A DNA stretch of 24,850 nt from Phycisphaerae bacterium (GTDB taxonomy: Bacteria > Planctomycetota > Phycisphaerae > UBA1845 > UTPLA1): positions 1 through 24,850 of the forward strand of contig JAFGQA010000399.1 in assembly GCA_016935885.1 (NCBI GenBank), in the 5' to 3' direction. The translations under genes and the position numbers were made by a program. The notes under the pieces were generated by a model. It worked only from the letters and a program-made list of their open reading frames with translations. It had not been told where the DNA came from and made no database searches. Shown one piece after another: positions 14,980 through 22,992 of the stretch (positions within the stretch are counted from its first letter, which is position 1; every line of letters begins with the position of its first letter).

Positions 14980-16359
14980 CTAACCGTCTCTTGGGCTCAT
15001 TGATTCGATGAGTTTGCGGATCTCCTGTTCCAACTTGCTTTTGACTCGCTTCCGCTCCGTACTGTTCGCCCAGGTCACGGGCGCGTAGACCTCAACGTAT
15101 CCCTCGGTATAGCTTTCATCGATTGACTCAAACAGAGCAGACTCTTGTTCGAAAGGGCGAGGCTCGGGACGGCACGCAACCATGATGCTGCCTTCGTCGT
15201 TGCGGGACGTCACGCGGACTGATCGTATCGTAAATGTGTGGACGATTACGAAGCTAGGGCTAATTGCCGCATTGCCCTCTTTGGGGAGGATTCCTGCGAT
15301 TGATCTTTCTAGTTTTGCCCGAATCGTATCGTTTTCCCGTTTGTCCAGGTTCATCAGCAGCTCTTGCAGGGCGGGTGGCGAGAAGTCGCGTATCCGGCAA
15401 GCAAAGACACGTTTCAGCAGATTGCGAGATCGAAGCCGCCCAAGCACGTCATTGCACAGCCCCTGCTTACTGTCGGCACCGCTGAAAGTGAGCAGAAAGC
15501 GTGCGTCGTCCCATCCTCGATAGTTCTCGAAGAAGTCGTCTGAATTGTCAAAAGCATACAGCCGACGCAGCTCCTCAAGATCGTCTCGCTCGATGCCAAG
15601 TCTGATCGCGCGGACAATCATCTGATCGGTTATCAGGCGAACACGATGACGATAGACGTTTGTGGTTAGGTAGTACTTGGCCAACACGTACTGCTCAACG
15701 GCATGCACGCCGTCCGGGGCAATCATGAGTTCCTTGTCGTGCTCCGGACCTTCAAGAACCAAAGAGCGGTGTAGCTGGTGAATGTCGAAAACGCCGTACG
15801 TGACGCCACAAAACCGGCTGTCTCGAAGCAAGTAATCCTGTTTGTCGGCGTCCAGCGGGCCAGAGACGATCGCCCTGTTGGCAGGTTGCCCGTGACCTTC
15901 TCCCAGCAACTTGGCGATTTCGTCACATGTGTCCTGGCCAATAATACGGATGATCTCCGGATCGTGCCGAATCATCCAAGCAGTCATCAGTTCGTGGATC
16001 TTCTCCTTTTTCTGTCCTGACGCGAGTGTGGAACGATTCCCATATCGCTCCAACACATGCTCAGACACATGGCTGAAAGGTCCGTGGCCAAGATCGTGAA
16101 GCAACCCTGCGAGCCGCACGAGTCTAGCGTCGTGCTCGGCAAGTCCCAACTGCTCGGCCAAAAGGCCGGCGACGTGACAGACTCCGAGGCTGTGGTCAAA
16201 GCGAGTGTGGAGAGCGCCTGGATACACAAGATTGGCCATCGCCAACTGGCGAATGCCGCGCAATCGCTGGAAAACAGATGTTCCAATGAGCTTGACTTCT
16301 TCTTCGCGCAAGCACACGAAATCGTGCACCGGATCACGAACTCGAAAGCCCTTACCCAT
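14980..16359 (-). CDS. HD-domain phosphohydrolase (COG1078, SAMHD1/dNTPase-like)
   Basis: The 459-residue protein has the fold signature of HD-family triphosphohydrolases. Metal ligands are visible: His56 in RFDHSLGV, His88-Asp89 in LLHDLGHG, His92, and an acidic site in LDADKQDYLLRDS (169-181), which matches the DKxDYxxRD motif of SAMHD1-like dNTPases. Enterococcus EF1143, a relative, hydrolyses dNTPs, so nucleotide hydrolysis is the likely activity. The C-terminal ~200 residues are less conserved. The ATG at 16359 has gaggag upstream; a longer frame begins at 16392. GC is low: 31 of 60 bases at 15541-15600 are G or C, against 45 of 60 at 17161-17220 in pheS. This and the position between pheS and pheT suggest acquisition. 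Confidence 0.88.
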   Translation of the reverse strand: MGKGFRVRDPVHDFVCLREEEVKLIGTSVFQRLRGIRQLAMANLVYPGALHTRFDHSLGVCHVAGLLAEQLGLAEHDARLVRLAGLLHDLGHGPFSHVSEHVLERYGNRSTLASGQKKEKIHELMTAWMIRHDPEIIRIIGQDTCDEIAKLLGEGHGQPANRAIVSGPLDADKQDYLLRDSRFCGVTYGVFDIHQLHRSLVLEGPEHDKELMIAPDGVHAVEQYVLAKYYLTTNVYRHRVRLITDQMIVRAIRLGIERDDLEELRRLYAFDNSDDFFENYRGWDDARFLLTFSGADSKQGLCNDVLGRLRSRNLLKRVFACRIRDFSPPALQELLMNLDKRENDTIRAKLERSIAGILPKEGNAAISPSFVIVHTFTIRSVRVTSRNDEGSIMVACRPEPRPFEQESALFESIDESYTEGYVEVYAPVTWANSTERKRVKSKLEQEIRKLIESMSPRDG

Positions 16360-16476
16360 CGCCTCGTCTCCTCGCCATCCCCATCCTAACAAAGCCCAAA
16401 CCTTGAGTCAAGATCGGCAATCTAGACCGACCAACTTGAGCGCCGGAGGCGGCCAGCCTCTGTACCCTCGATCTGC

Positions 16477-16567
16477 CGGGTAACCCATCGCTGCATCGGT
16501 GGACCACCTGGCCCACGTTACGAACCTCCGATTCGTCTCCCCCCACCGCTGAAGCAGTGGGCCACCC
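16477..16567. repeat. gggtggcccatcgct-type repeat (inverted)
   Basis: Read on the minus strand, this stretch begins gggtggcccactgcttcagc and ends with a second hairpin (cccatcgctgcatcggtgg). Plus-strand copies of the unit occur at 20499-20526 and 21720-21750 as the left ends of the ~370-bp repeats. It lies in the 268-base gap between pheS and the HD gene; I see no gene in that gap. Confidence 0.7.
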
Positions 16568-16627
16568 AGACAGACCAGACAGATCACACTGACAGCAAGC
16601 TACCGGTGGTACCCGCGGGCGACTTCC

Positions 16628-17740
16628 CTATGGACTCCCTATTGTCGCTCCCGCCAGCCGCTCCGAGCTCACCAAGCCGCGCAGATCGCCGCTGTTCAGG
16701 ATGCGTATGTCCGCGATGCCGTACTTCATCATCGCCAGCCGCGTCAGGCCCAGGCCGAAGGCGAAGCCGGTGTATTCGTGCGGGTCGATCCGGCCATGGC
16801 GCAGCACGTTCGGGTGTACCATCCCGCACGGCAGGACCTCGATCCAGCCGGACTGCTTACACGTCGCGCAGGGCGTGCTGTCGGGCAGGGCGCCCCGGCC
16901 GTCGCAGATCGCGCACGACATGTCCAGCTCGAAGCCCGGCTCGACAAACGCGAAGAAGCCCGGCCGGAGCCGGATCTTGGTCTCCTGGTGGAGCACCTCG
17001 CGAAGCAGCAGCTTCATGTACGCAATCAGGTGTGCGATCGAGATGTCCTTGTCGATCAGGAGGCCTTCCAACTGAAAAAACGTATTCTCGTGCGAGGCGT
17101 CGATCGCCTCATACCGAAAGCACCGCCCCGGTGCGATGACGCGGAGCGGCGGACCGAAACGGTGCATGGCCCGGACCTGGCACGGGCTCGTGTGTGTGCG
17201 GAGCAGCCAGCCGTCGGCCCGGCTTTGACCCGTTGGGTCCGGCGCCAGCCAGAATGTATCCTGCACGTCTCGGGCCGGGTGCGTCTCCGGGATGTTCAAC
17301 GCCTCGAAGTTGAAGTACTCCGTCTCCATCTCCGGCCCGCCGACGACCGCGAAGCCGAGGCTGGTGAAGACCTGTTCCACCTCCCGCTGCACCACCGTCA
17401 CGGGATGGAGAGAGCCGCGCTGCGTCACCGGCGGCGGCAGCGTCGGGTCGAACATCGCCGCTTGCTTCCGTTCGCCCGCCACGTCCGCCTGGCGGAATCG
17501 CTCCTGAGCCGCGTTGAACCGCTCCTTGACGGCGTTCTTGACCCTGTTGATCGCCTGCCCCGCCGCTCCACGCTGGTCCGCGGGGAATTCCTTGATCGAC
17601 TTCATCGCCTCGGCAAGCGGCCCCTTGGTCAGCTTCGTCTCGGCGGAACGGAGGGCGTCGAGCGTCCCGGCCTCCTTGATGGCGGCCTCGGCGTCGGCCT
17701 CGATCCTGCCGAGCAGTTCTGTGAGTTGAGTCGGGTTCAC
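16628..17740 (-). CDS. pheS: Phenylalanine-tRNA ligase alpha subunit
   Basis: The catalytic subunit of phenylalanyl-tRNA synthetase, 370 residues. The N-terminal ~90 residues form the coiled-coil arm that contacts tRNA. Class II motifs are present: HPVT (112-115) before motif 1, GRCFRYEAIDASHENTFFQ (205-223) as motif 2 and GFAFGLGLTRLAMMKYGI (325-342) as motif 3. A four-cysteine cluster (Cys276, 279, 291, 294) in CAICDGRG...CATCKQSG precedes the conserved EVLPCGMVHPNVL, as in many PheS. The start is GTG at 17740; the ribosome site is weak. It is divergent from top6B (389-base gap). pheT does not follow directly: two other genes intervene. Confidence 0.97.
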   Translation of the reverse strand: MNPTQLTELLGRIEADAEAAIKEAGTLDALRSAETKLTKGPLAEAMKSIKEFPADQRGAAGQAINRVKNAVKERFNAAQERFRQADVAGERKQAAMFDPTLPPPVTQRGSLHPVTVVQREVEQVFTSLGFAVVGGPEMETEYFNFEALNIPETHPARDVQDTFWLAPDPTGQSRADGWLLRTHTSPCQVRAMHRFGPPLRVIAPGRCFRYEAIDASHENTFFQLEGLLIDKDISIAHLIAYMKLLLREVLHQETKIRLRPGFFAFVEPGFELDMSCAICDGRGALPDSTPCATCKQSGWIEVLPCGMVHPNVLRHGRIDPHEYTGFAFGLGLTRLAMMKYGIADIRILNSGDLRGLVSSERLAGATIGSP

Positions 17741-17883
17741 GGGTATCCCATCCAGCCTCGACTAACGTGAGCTAAAGCACGCTTATCTACTGGGGACCGC
17801 GGTCGGAAGCAAGGGGAAACACGATAGGCTCCGATCGTTAGGTGTGCGTCACGATTGTAGGTGGGATTTCGGCACCGGTGTAA

Positions 17884-17957
17884 GAGCCCCCGACCTTGGT
17901 CGGGGGGCACGTTCTCACGGACATCCGGCCGCCCCCCGGCCAAGGCCGGGGGCTCTT
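17884..17957. repeat. Paired hairpin repeat (agagcccccgacc type)
   Basis: The same composite as at 5957-6039: stem cccccgacc/ggtcggggg (17887-17906) facing stem cccccggcc/ggccggggg (17933-17952), each with a 2-base loop, flanked by agag and ctctt. It lies in the divergent pheS/top6B intergenic region, which otherwise holds no gene. Confidence 0.85.
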
Positions 17958-18057
17958 GAACGTCGCTGCAAGCTGACTTGTCTTGGGCGATCTCAAGTTC
18001 CTCGCTATACCTACTCAAATGACGTACACCCCCGATCGTTCGATGGACGCCGAGGCC

Positions 18058-18085
18058 TTGTCTGGGCGTTGTCATTCGGTAGGAT
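18058..18085 (+). promoter_or_regulatory. Possible promoter of top6B
   Basis: ttgtct (18058-18063) and taggat (18080-18085) with a 16-base spacer resemble a sigma70-type promoter 44 bases upstream of the top6B start. Position is sensible, but the match is partial and untested. Confidence 0.3.
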
Positions 18086-18129
18086 GACTCGCTGACGCAT
18101 CGGAGGCAACGCGCAAAGAGGGAGCCAGG

Positions 18130-20274
18130 ATGGCAGTCAAGAGCGCATCCCACGGCGGGGGACATCGGAAAGACACCGATCAGATGCAGTTCCCGTTTAC
18201 GCCGGTCGGCGGGCCGGCCGGAGGAGTGATTCCGACGGAGCCGGTGATCCCGGAGACTTCAGGGCAAGGCATGAGGAAGCGAGCAGAGAAGTGCGACACG
18301 GCGTCAAGGAAGGCAAGCCCGCCGGCGGTGCGGAGGCGGACAAAACCTCCGTCCGCGAACGAGGACACGGGCCATCCGGCCACACGCAGGTCGCAGCGCG
18401 CTCGCGGCTATGCCACCGCCGAAAGCATGTCAAAGGCTCAGCGCGAAATCTCCGTTTCCGAGTTCTTCGCCAAGAACCGGCATCTCCTCGGGTTTGACAA
18501 CAAGCGCAAGGCCCTGCTCACCACGGTCAAGGAGGCCGTGGACAACAGCCTGGATGCCTGCGAGGAAGCGGGCATCCTGCCCGAGATCCACGTGAAGATC
18601 TCCCAATCGGATGCCGAGCGGTTCTGCGTGACCGTCCGCGACAACGGGCCCGGCATCGTCAAAAACCAGATCCCCAACATCTTCGGAAAGCTGCTGTACG
18701 GCTCGAAGTTTCACCGCTTGAAGATGAGCCGTGGGCAGCAGGGCATCGGCATCTCCGCGGCGGGCATGTACGGCCTGCTGACGACCGGCAAGAGCATCCG
18801 CGTCACGTCACGGGTCGGCAAGCGCGCCGACGCGCACTACTACGAAGTGCAGATCAACACCAAGACCAACGCCCCGCAAGTCGTCAAGGACCAGGCCGTC
18901 GAAGTCGAGTGGGAACACGGGACCGAGGTTGCTATCGAATTGGTCGCGTCGTATCAAAAGGGCCGATCGTCCGTTGACGAGTACATCGAGCTGACCGCCA
19001 TCGCGAATCCGCACACGTCGTTCGACTACGTCGATCCGGCGGGCAATGTCTTCGAGTTTTCGCGCGCGATAGACACCGTGCCCGAGCCGACGAGCGAGAT
19101 CAAGCCGCACCCGTACGGCATCGAGCTGGGCGTGCTGATCAAGATGCTGAAGGACACGCGTGCCAAGACGATGGCACAATTCCTGCACGGGGAGTTCAGC
19201 CGGGTCAGCCCCGGCGTGGCCAGGACGATCTGCGACAATGCCGGAATCAGCTCGCGCGCCCGGCCCACGCGGATCGGAACGCACGAGGCGGAAACGCTCT
19301 ACAAGGCCATGCAGGAGACGAAGATCCGCCCGCCGATGACGAACTGCCTCTCCCCGATCGGACCGCGGCAGATCCTGGCCGGCCTGCTCAAGGGCGTCAA
19401 GGCGGAGTTCTTCACGGCCAGCACGCGGTCGCCGGCGGTCTACCGTGGCAACCCGTTTCAGATCGAGGTGGGCCTCGCCTACGGTGGCGAGCTTGGGCCC
19501 GACCCGTCCGAGGCCGACGAGGAAAACAACAACAACGAATCCGTCGTTCGACGCGGCAAGGTGGTCAAGGCCAAGCGACCGCCGGCGCAGGCGAAGCTGA
19601 TGCGATTCGCCAACCGCGTACCGCTGCTACACCAGCTTTCCGGCTGCTGCATCTACAAGAGCGTCGTGGAAATCGACTGGCGTCGATACGGCCTGTCGCA
19701 GCCGGGCGGCAGCCTGCCGCATGGCCCGCTGGCCATCTTCGTCCACATGGCCAGCGTGTGGGTGCCGTTCACCAGCGAGGGCAAGGAGGCCGTCGCCGAT
19801 TACGACGAAATCCGCAAGGAGATCCGCCTAGCCGTGCAGGACTGCGGCCGAAAGTTGCAGGCCTATCTGAACCGCCGCAAGAAGCAGAAGTACCAGGCCG
19901 ACCGGCGCGGCGCGTTCGAGCGTTACATCGGCGAATTGGTCAGCGCCTGCGCGAGCATCAAGCGGATCAACCAGCGCGAACTGACGGCGAACCTGTTGGC
20001 CGTCGCCAAGCACGTCACCGCCCGCGCCGACGAAGAACTGGGCCTGGACGGCAAAGCCAAGCCGCCCGGCAAGGCCGATCGCGACGACGGGAAGGGCACG
20101 CGAGGGCTGGGCCGTACCCGGCCCGGCCGATCAAAGGGCATCGCCGCGCCAGGCGGCCCCACACCCGGCACGCTTGCCCCTCACACCAGTGGCGAGTACG
20201 GCGAGAACACGATCGTCATCGATCGCGACGATCTTGCGACCGGGCCCCTATTCGACGGGACGGGTGCGCCCTGA
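18130..20274 (+). CDS. top6B: DNA topoisomerase VI subunit B
   Basis: Topoisomerase VI is a type IIB enzyme of archaea, plants and a few bacteria; B is the ATPase/transducer subunit that drives strand passage with the cleaving A subunit. The 714-residue product shows the GHKL fold: N-box TVKEAVDNSLDACEEA (132-147) with Asn139, VRDNGPGIV (169-177) with Asp171, and RGQQGIGISAAGMYG (201-215). An H2TH-like region and transducer follow (LMRFANRVPLLHQ). A basic ~100-residue extension precedes the usual start (MSKAQREISVSEFFAKNRHLLGF at 100-122); gaggg at 18118-18122 supports the ATG at 18130. The C-terminal ~80 residues are low complexity. No A subunit follows: downstream are repeats and unrelated genes. 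Confidence 0.95.
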   Translation: MAVKSASHGGGHRKDTDQMQFPFTPVGGPAGGVIPTEPVIPETSGQGMRKRAEKCDTASRKASPPAVRRRTKPPSANEDTGHPATRRSQRARGYATAESMSKAQREISVSEFFAKNRHLLGFDNKRKALLTTVKEAVDNSLDACEEAGILPEIHVKISQSDAERFCVTVRDNGPGIVKNQIPNIFGKLLYGSKFHRLKMSRGQQGIGISAAGMYGLLTTGKSIRVTSRVGKRADAHYYEVQINTKTNAPQVVKDQAVEVEWEHGTEVAIELVASYQKGRSSVDEYIELTAIANPHTSFDYVDPAGNVFEFSRAIDTVPEPTSEIKPHPYGIELGVLIKMLKDTRAKTMAQFLHGEFSRVSPGVARTICDNAGISSRARPTRIGTHEAETLYKAMQETKIRPPMTNCLSPIGPRQILAGLLKGVKAEFFTASTRSPAVYRGNPFQIEVGLAYGGELGPDPSEADEENNNNESVVRRGKVVKAKRPPAQAKLMRFANRVPLLHQLSGCCIYKSVVEIDWRRYGLSQPGGSLPHGPLAIFVHMASVWVPFTSEGKEAVADYDEIRKEIRLAVQDCGRKLQAYLNRRKKQKYQADRRGAFERYIGELVSACASIKRINQRELTANLLAVAKHVTARADEELGLDGKAKPPGKADRDDGKGTRGLGRTRPGRSKGIAAPGGPTPGTLAPHTSGEYGENTIVIDRDDLATGPLFDGTGAP

Positions 20275-20312
20275 CGCCCGCGCCGCGCGCAACCCGTGCG
20301 CCGCGCGCGACC

Positions 20313-20450
20313 CTGCCACCACGCCCGACAGGGTGGCCCATCGCCTTAAAGCACTTCACGGTTAGATGCACCTGTGGCACCGCCGTCTCGGCGGTGGATT
20401 CACGGGCGAGACGCCCGTGCCACAGTCGCAGGCAAGCGTGAGATGCTCTA
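20313..20450. repeat. Composite inverted repeat (gtggcaccg/cacgggcg)
   Basis: Two facing hairpins, caccgccg/cggcggtg (20378-20396) and cacgggcg/cgcccgtg (20401-20419), sit inside an outer inverted pair ctgtggcac (20372-20380) and gtgccacag (20417-20425). Beyond that, taaagcacttcacg at the left matches tagagcatctcacg on the opposite strand at the right. Much of this also appears at 196-275. It lies just past the top6B stop and could end its transcript, though there is no T-run. Confidence 0.78.
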
Positions 20451-20498
20451 GCGGTGGGGGCACGAATCATGCGCTATTCACCAGATGATCGTCGGGCA

Positions 20499-20872
20499 GG
20501 GTGGCCCATCGCTCTGGCGATGGGGGCCGGTCGCGTGGCCTCATCGGCACGGGAGTCTGGGTGAAGATGGCGGGGGCGGGGGAAACGCCCCCGATCGATC
20601 CTGGGGATTTCGCCTTCCTGCTGCCGAGCACGCGCGCGCCGGTCGTGGCGACGTTTTCCGGTGAGGACGGTGGCAAAACAGCACACCATCTGCTAGGATG
20701 GCTCAGCACACGGGGCGAGGCCGGGCCGTGGAGCGAAAAGGCCAGCGCGACGATTGGGCCGTAGAAGCTGTCAGCTTTCAGCCGTCAGCAACCAGCAGGA
20801 TCGTGGGCCGGGCGGCCCCGGGCGGTATAACGACGGAATCGAGATCCCAGGTTCAAAGAACCTGGGCCACCG
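20499..20872 (+). repeat. ~370-bp repeat, copy A (uninterrupted)
   Basis: Starts with the gggtggcccatcgct hairpin and ends in the hairpin cccaggttc/gaacctggg (20846-20866). Over 20535-20758 it matches copy B at 21770-21993, with about 31 mismatches in 224 bases by hand count. An 87-codon open frame (20501-20764) is conserved in both copies, but many substitutions change the amino acid, so a protein is doubtful. This copy lies just upstream of the lipoprotein gene at 20996 and keeps the empty site for the element in copy B. Confidence 0.85.
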
Positions 20873-20995
20873 GGCCTTGGTTGTCTTCATGAGAAGCGCT
20901 TCAATCAACGCAAGGCGTGGAGTAGAATGGAACAGCCCCGTGGCCCTGGATGAACCCAACTGTGTTTCTTCCAGAAAGAACAAGGGCCAGCGACC

Positions 20996-21463
20996 ATGAA
21001 TTCCAACATCCGTTGCCTATTCGTATTGCTGTGTTTCTCGGCAGGGTGCATGTCTCAGTCCAAGATGCACACGTCTTCGCGCTCAGCGCCTGCGGTCGGC
21101 GAAAAGAGGCAGACCGATGAAGAACCACCGAATCCTGCAACTCTCCCACCCGACCCCTGCGAGAAGGAGAAAGCCAGCAGCAAGGATTCCACTGGCGATA
21201 TCGTCATCCTCGGCACAGTCAGCAAGATATACATTTCACCGTTGCGAGAGTCCGAGCTGAACTGGGTCGTTCAATGTAGCGTCGATAAGGTCGTGTCCGG
21301 TTCCCTTCCTCACAAAACATTCTCCTTTCGAATTCACAGTCCAAGCAAGTCAGGCCTTGAGGCCGGAAAGCAATACACGATAAACATAGAGGAGACAGCC
21401 AACGGCTACACCGTCGATCAGTACCAGTGGTCGCGTGGCCCAGGTTGTTCCAACCCGAGATGA
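20996..21463 (+). CDS. Small lipoprotein of unknown function
   Basis: The 155-residue product has a short lipoprotein signal: hydrophobic LFVLLCFSAGC with lipidation at Cys18. A Pro/Glu/Lys-rich spacer (about 20-60) follows, then a possible beta-rich domain (GDIVILGTVSKIYIS, LNWVVQCSVDKVVSG, AGKQYTINIEET) that could be an OB-like or tissue-inhibitor-like fold. I do not recognise a family. The ATG at 20996 is the only sensible start, with a weak agggc site. Codon use is less GC-rich than in top6B. It sits right after repeat copy A, which probably contributes its upstream region. Confidence 0.72.
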   Translation: MNSNIRCLFVLLCFSAGCMSQSKMHTSSRSAPAVGEKRQTDEEPPNPATLPPDPCEKEKASSKDSTGDIVILGTVSKIYISPLRESELNWVVQCSVDKVVSGSLPHKTFSFRIHSPSKSGLEAGKQYTINIEETANGYTVDQYQWSRGPGCSNPR

Positions 21464-21529
21464 TTGAGATCGATTATCTTGAGATCGATTGTCCGGGACA
21501 GGCGGGATAGAAGCCCGTGGCAAAACTGT

Positions 21530-21608
21530 GGCACCGGCGTCTCGCCGGTGGTTTTCACGGTCAGGAACGGCGTTTCCGAATCGTTGTTTTCCCTTTTACA
21601 CCGGGCTG
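21530..21608 (+). repeat. 79-bp repeat, left copy
   Basis: Begins with the hairpin caccggcg/cgccggtg (21532-21550) and continues through ttttcccttttac. The reverse complement of 24207-24285 matches it at 70 of 79 positions by hand count. The two copies face each other around 2.6 kb that contains copy B, the membrane protein gene and the DUF3800 gene. Just upstream is a short direct repeat, ttgagatcgatt at 21464-21475 and 21479-21490. Confidence 0.85.
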
Positions 21609-21719
21609 ATAGCCCGCAAGACGCTTCGAGGGACGATTCCAAGGCACAGAGGCGGAACACCGGCCTCGGGGGGGCAGAATCCGGGGCATGGGGCCGGAAA
21701 TCCGGCATCAGTCGCGTGT

Positions 21720-22229
21720 CGGGTGGCCCATCGCTTCAGCGGTGGGGGCTGGCGGCCGCTCCCGGTCGCGTGGCCTCATCGGCGCGGAAGTCCGGGTGAA
21801 GGTGGCGGCGGTGCGGGAAACGCCCCCGATCGATCCTGGGGATTTCGCCTTGCTACTGCTGAGCGCCCGAACGCCGGCCGTGGCGAGGTTTTCCGGTGAG
21901 GAGGGTGACAAAACGGCGCACCATCTGTTAAGGTGGCTCGGCACACGGGGCAAGGTTGGCCCGTGGAGCGAAACGGCCAGTGCGGCGATTGGGGCGCAGA
22001 AGCGGTTAGCTTTCAGCCGTCAGCTCTTAGCGGTTGATCGCCCAGGCGGTTGCGGCGGTATAACAACGGAATCGAGACCCCAGGTTCAAAGCAGCCTGTC
22101 GGAAAAGCCCCCAAAAGCCGGGGGTCTGGAACGTAAAATAAGGAGTAACGAGAATCACAACGATCGTAACCTTATGAACGCAATTTCCGTTCCACCTTTT
22201 CCGACAGGCTGCAAAGAACCTGGGCCACC
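21720..22229 (+). repeat. ~370-bp repeat, copy B (interrupted)
   Basis: The left part, 21720-22091, corresponds to copy A; the last ~13 bases of the match resume at 22217 (aacctgggccacc) after a 120-bp insertion plus a 5-bp duplication. The interruption falls inside the terminal cccaggttc/gaacctggg hairpin. It lies immediately upstream of the membrane protein gene. Confidence 0.85.
22092..22211. mobile_element. 120-bp MITE-like element
   Basis: Terminal inverted repeats cagcctgtcggaaaag (22092-22107) and its exact complement (22196-22211) bound 88 internal bases with no transposase. The element is flanked by the direct repeat caaag (22087-22091 and 22212-22216), a 5-bp target-site duplication. 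Copy A of the host repeat (20851-20866) reads gttcaaagaacctggg, exactly the uninterrupted site. Family of the mobilising transposase is not known to me; it is not in the window. Confidence 0.93.
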
Positions 22230-22257
22230 CGTCCCAGTTGGAGGACACCGACCAGTG

Positions 22258-22992
22258 ATGAGAGGTCCCGCATCATTAGTCGGCCAGGCAGTGTCGGGCA
22301 TCATCGTAACGCTGCTGGTCATCCTCAACATTGGTTCGGGCGTGGTCTCTGGCATTTGGCTGGCCATCGAAGGTGAGTGGGCTGTGATAGCCTTTGGTTT
22401 CGCTCTGGGCTTTGTGATGCCGATGGCGTGGGTTGTAGCATCCTTGCCTTCGATGGCTTTCCTAGGGATCGTTGGGTGGGCAGAACAGACTGGCAGCCGA
22501 ATTGGACTCGGCCTTGGCGGTTTCCTTGCCGTTATCTACACCGATCTCTTAATCGGCGGGTGGACGCTGTTCGTCTTCTTCACTTTCGCAGGTAGGGCAG
22601 GCCAAGGTACACTGATCCCGCTGCTCTTGTGGGGCTACTCAACGACGATGGCTCCGCTCGGATATATGGCGAGCAAGGAGCCGCATGACGACGACAACGC
22701 TGGCACCGCACTTGGGCTGCTGCTGGCTCCACTCTCTTATGCTCTGCTGGTTATCCTCTTCTTTGTTGGAGTGGAACGACTGACGCTCGTATGGTCGGTC
22801 ATCGGTCTCTGCGTTCTCGAAGCGATCTTTGCTACGTGGCTCAGCCTAGCCAGGATGAGCCCACGATCCCAGACTGCTCCCATAGACTGGCGGGAGGTGG
22901 ATGCTGGATTGGATAGTTGTGAAGATGAAAACCAGGATGCAGGCGAATACGTGGATGAAGACGAACACCAATACGAGGAAGAAAGACCGTAG
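22258..22992 (+). CDS. Multi-pass membrane protein with acidic tail
   Basis: The 244-residue protein has about five or six hydrophobic segments (near 10-34, 41-61, 66-75, 83-111, 117-136, 149-172 and 175-196), so it is an integral membrane protein. Residues 213-243 form a strongly acidic cytoplasmic or periplasmic tail (EDENQD, DEDEHQYEEE). No transporter or enzyme family is recognised. The ATG at 22258 and the GTG at 22255 both follow a ggagg (22240-22244), at 13 and 10 bases respectively; GTG may be favoured. The frame is open back to 21688 only through the repeat and the MITE. It precedes the DUF3800 gene on the same strand. Confidence 0.78.
   Translation: MRGPASLVGQAVSGIIVTLLVILNIGSGVVSGIWLAIEGEWAVIAFGFALGFVMPMAWVVASLPSMAFLGIVGWAEQTGSRIGLGLGGFLAVIYTDLLIGGWTLFVFFTFAGRAGQGTLIPLLLWGYSTTMAPLGYMASKEPHDDDNAGTALGLLLAPLSYALLVILFFVGVERLTLVWSVIGLCVLEAIFATWLSLARMSPRSQTAPIDWREVDAGLDSCEDENQDAGEYVDEDEHQYEEERP

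Noticed and set aside
20467..20709. Minus-strand open frame in repeat copy A (also in copy B)
   Set aside because: Present on both strands of the same repeat with many residue changes between copies, so it is better explained as repeat DNA than as a gene.
21688..22257. Upstream extension of the membrane protein through the repeat and MITE
   Set aside because: The frame is open by chance across repeat DNA and a transposon-like insertion; a ribosome site and the membrane segments support a start at 22255 or 22258.
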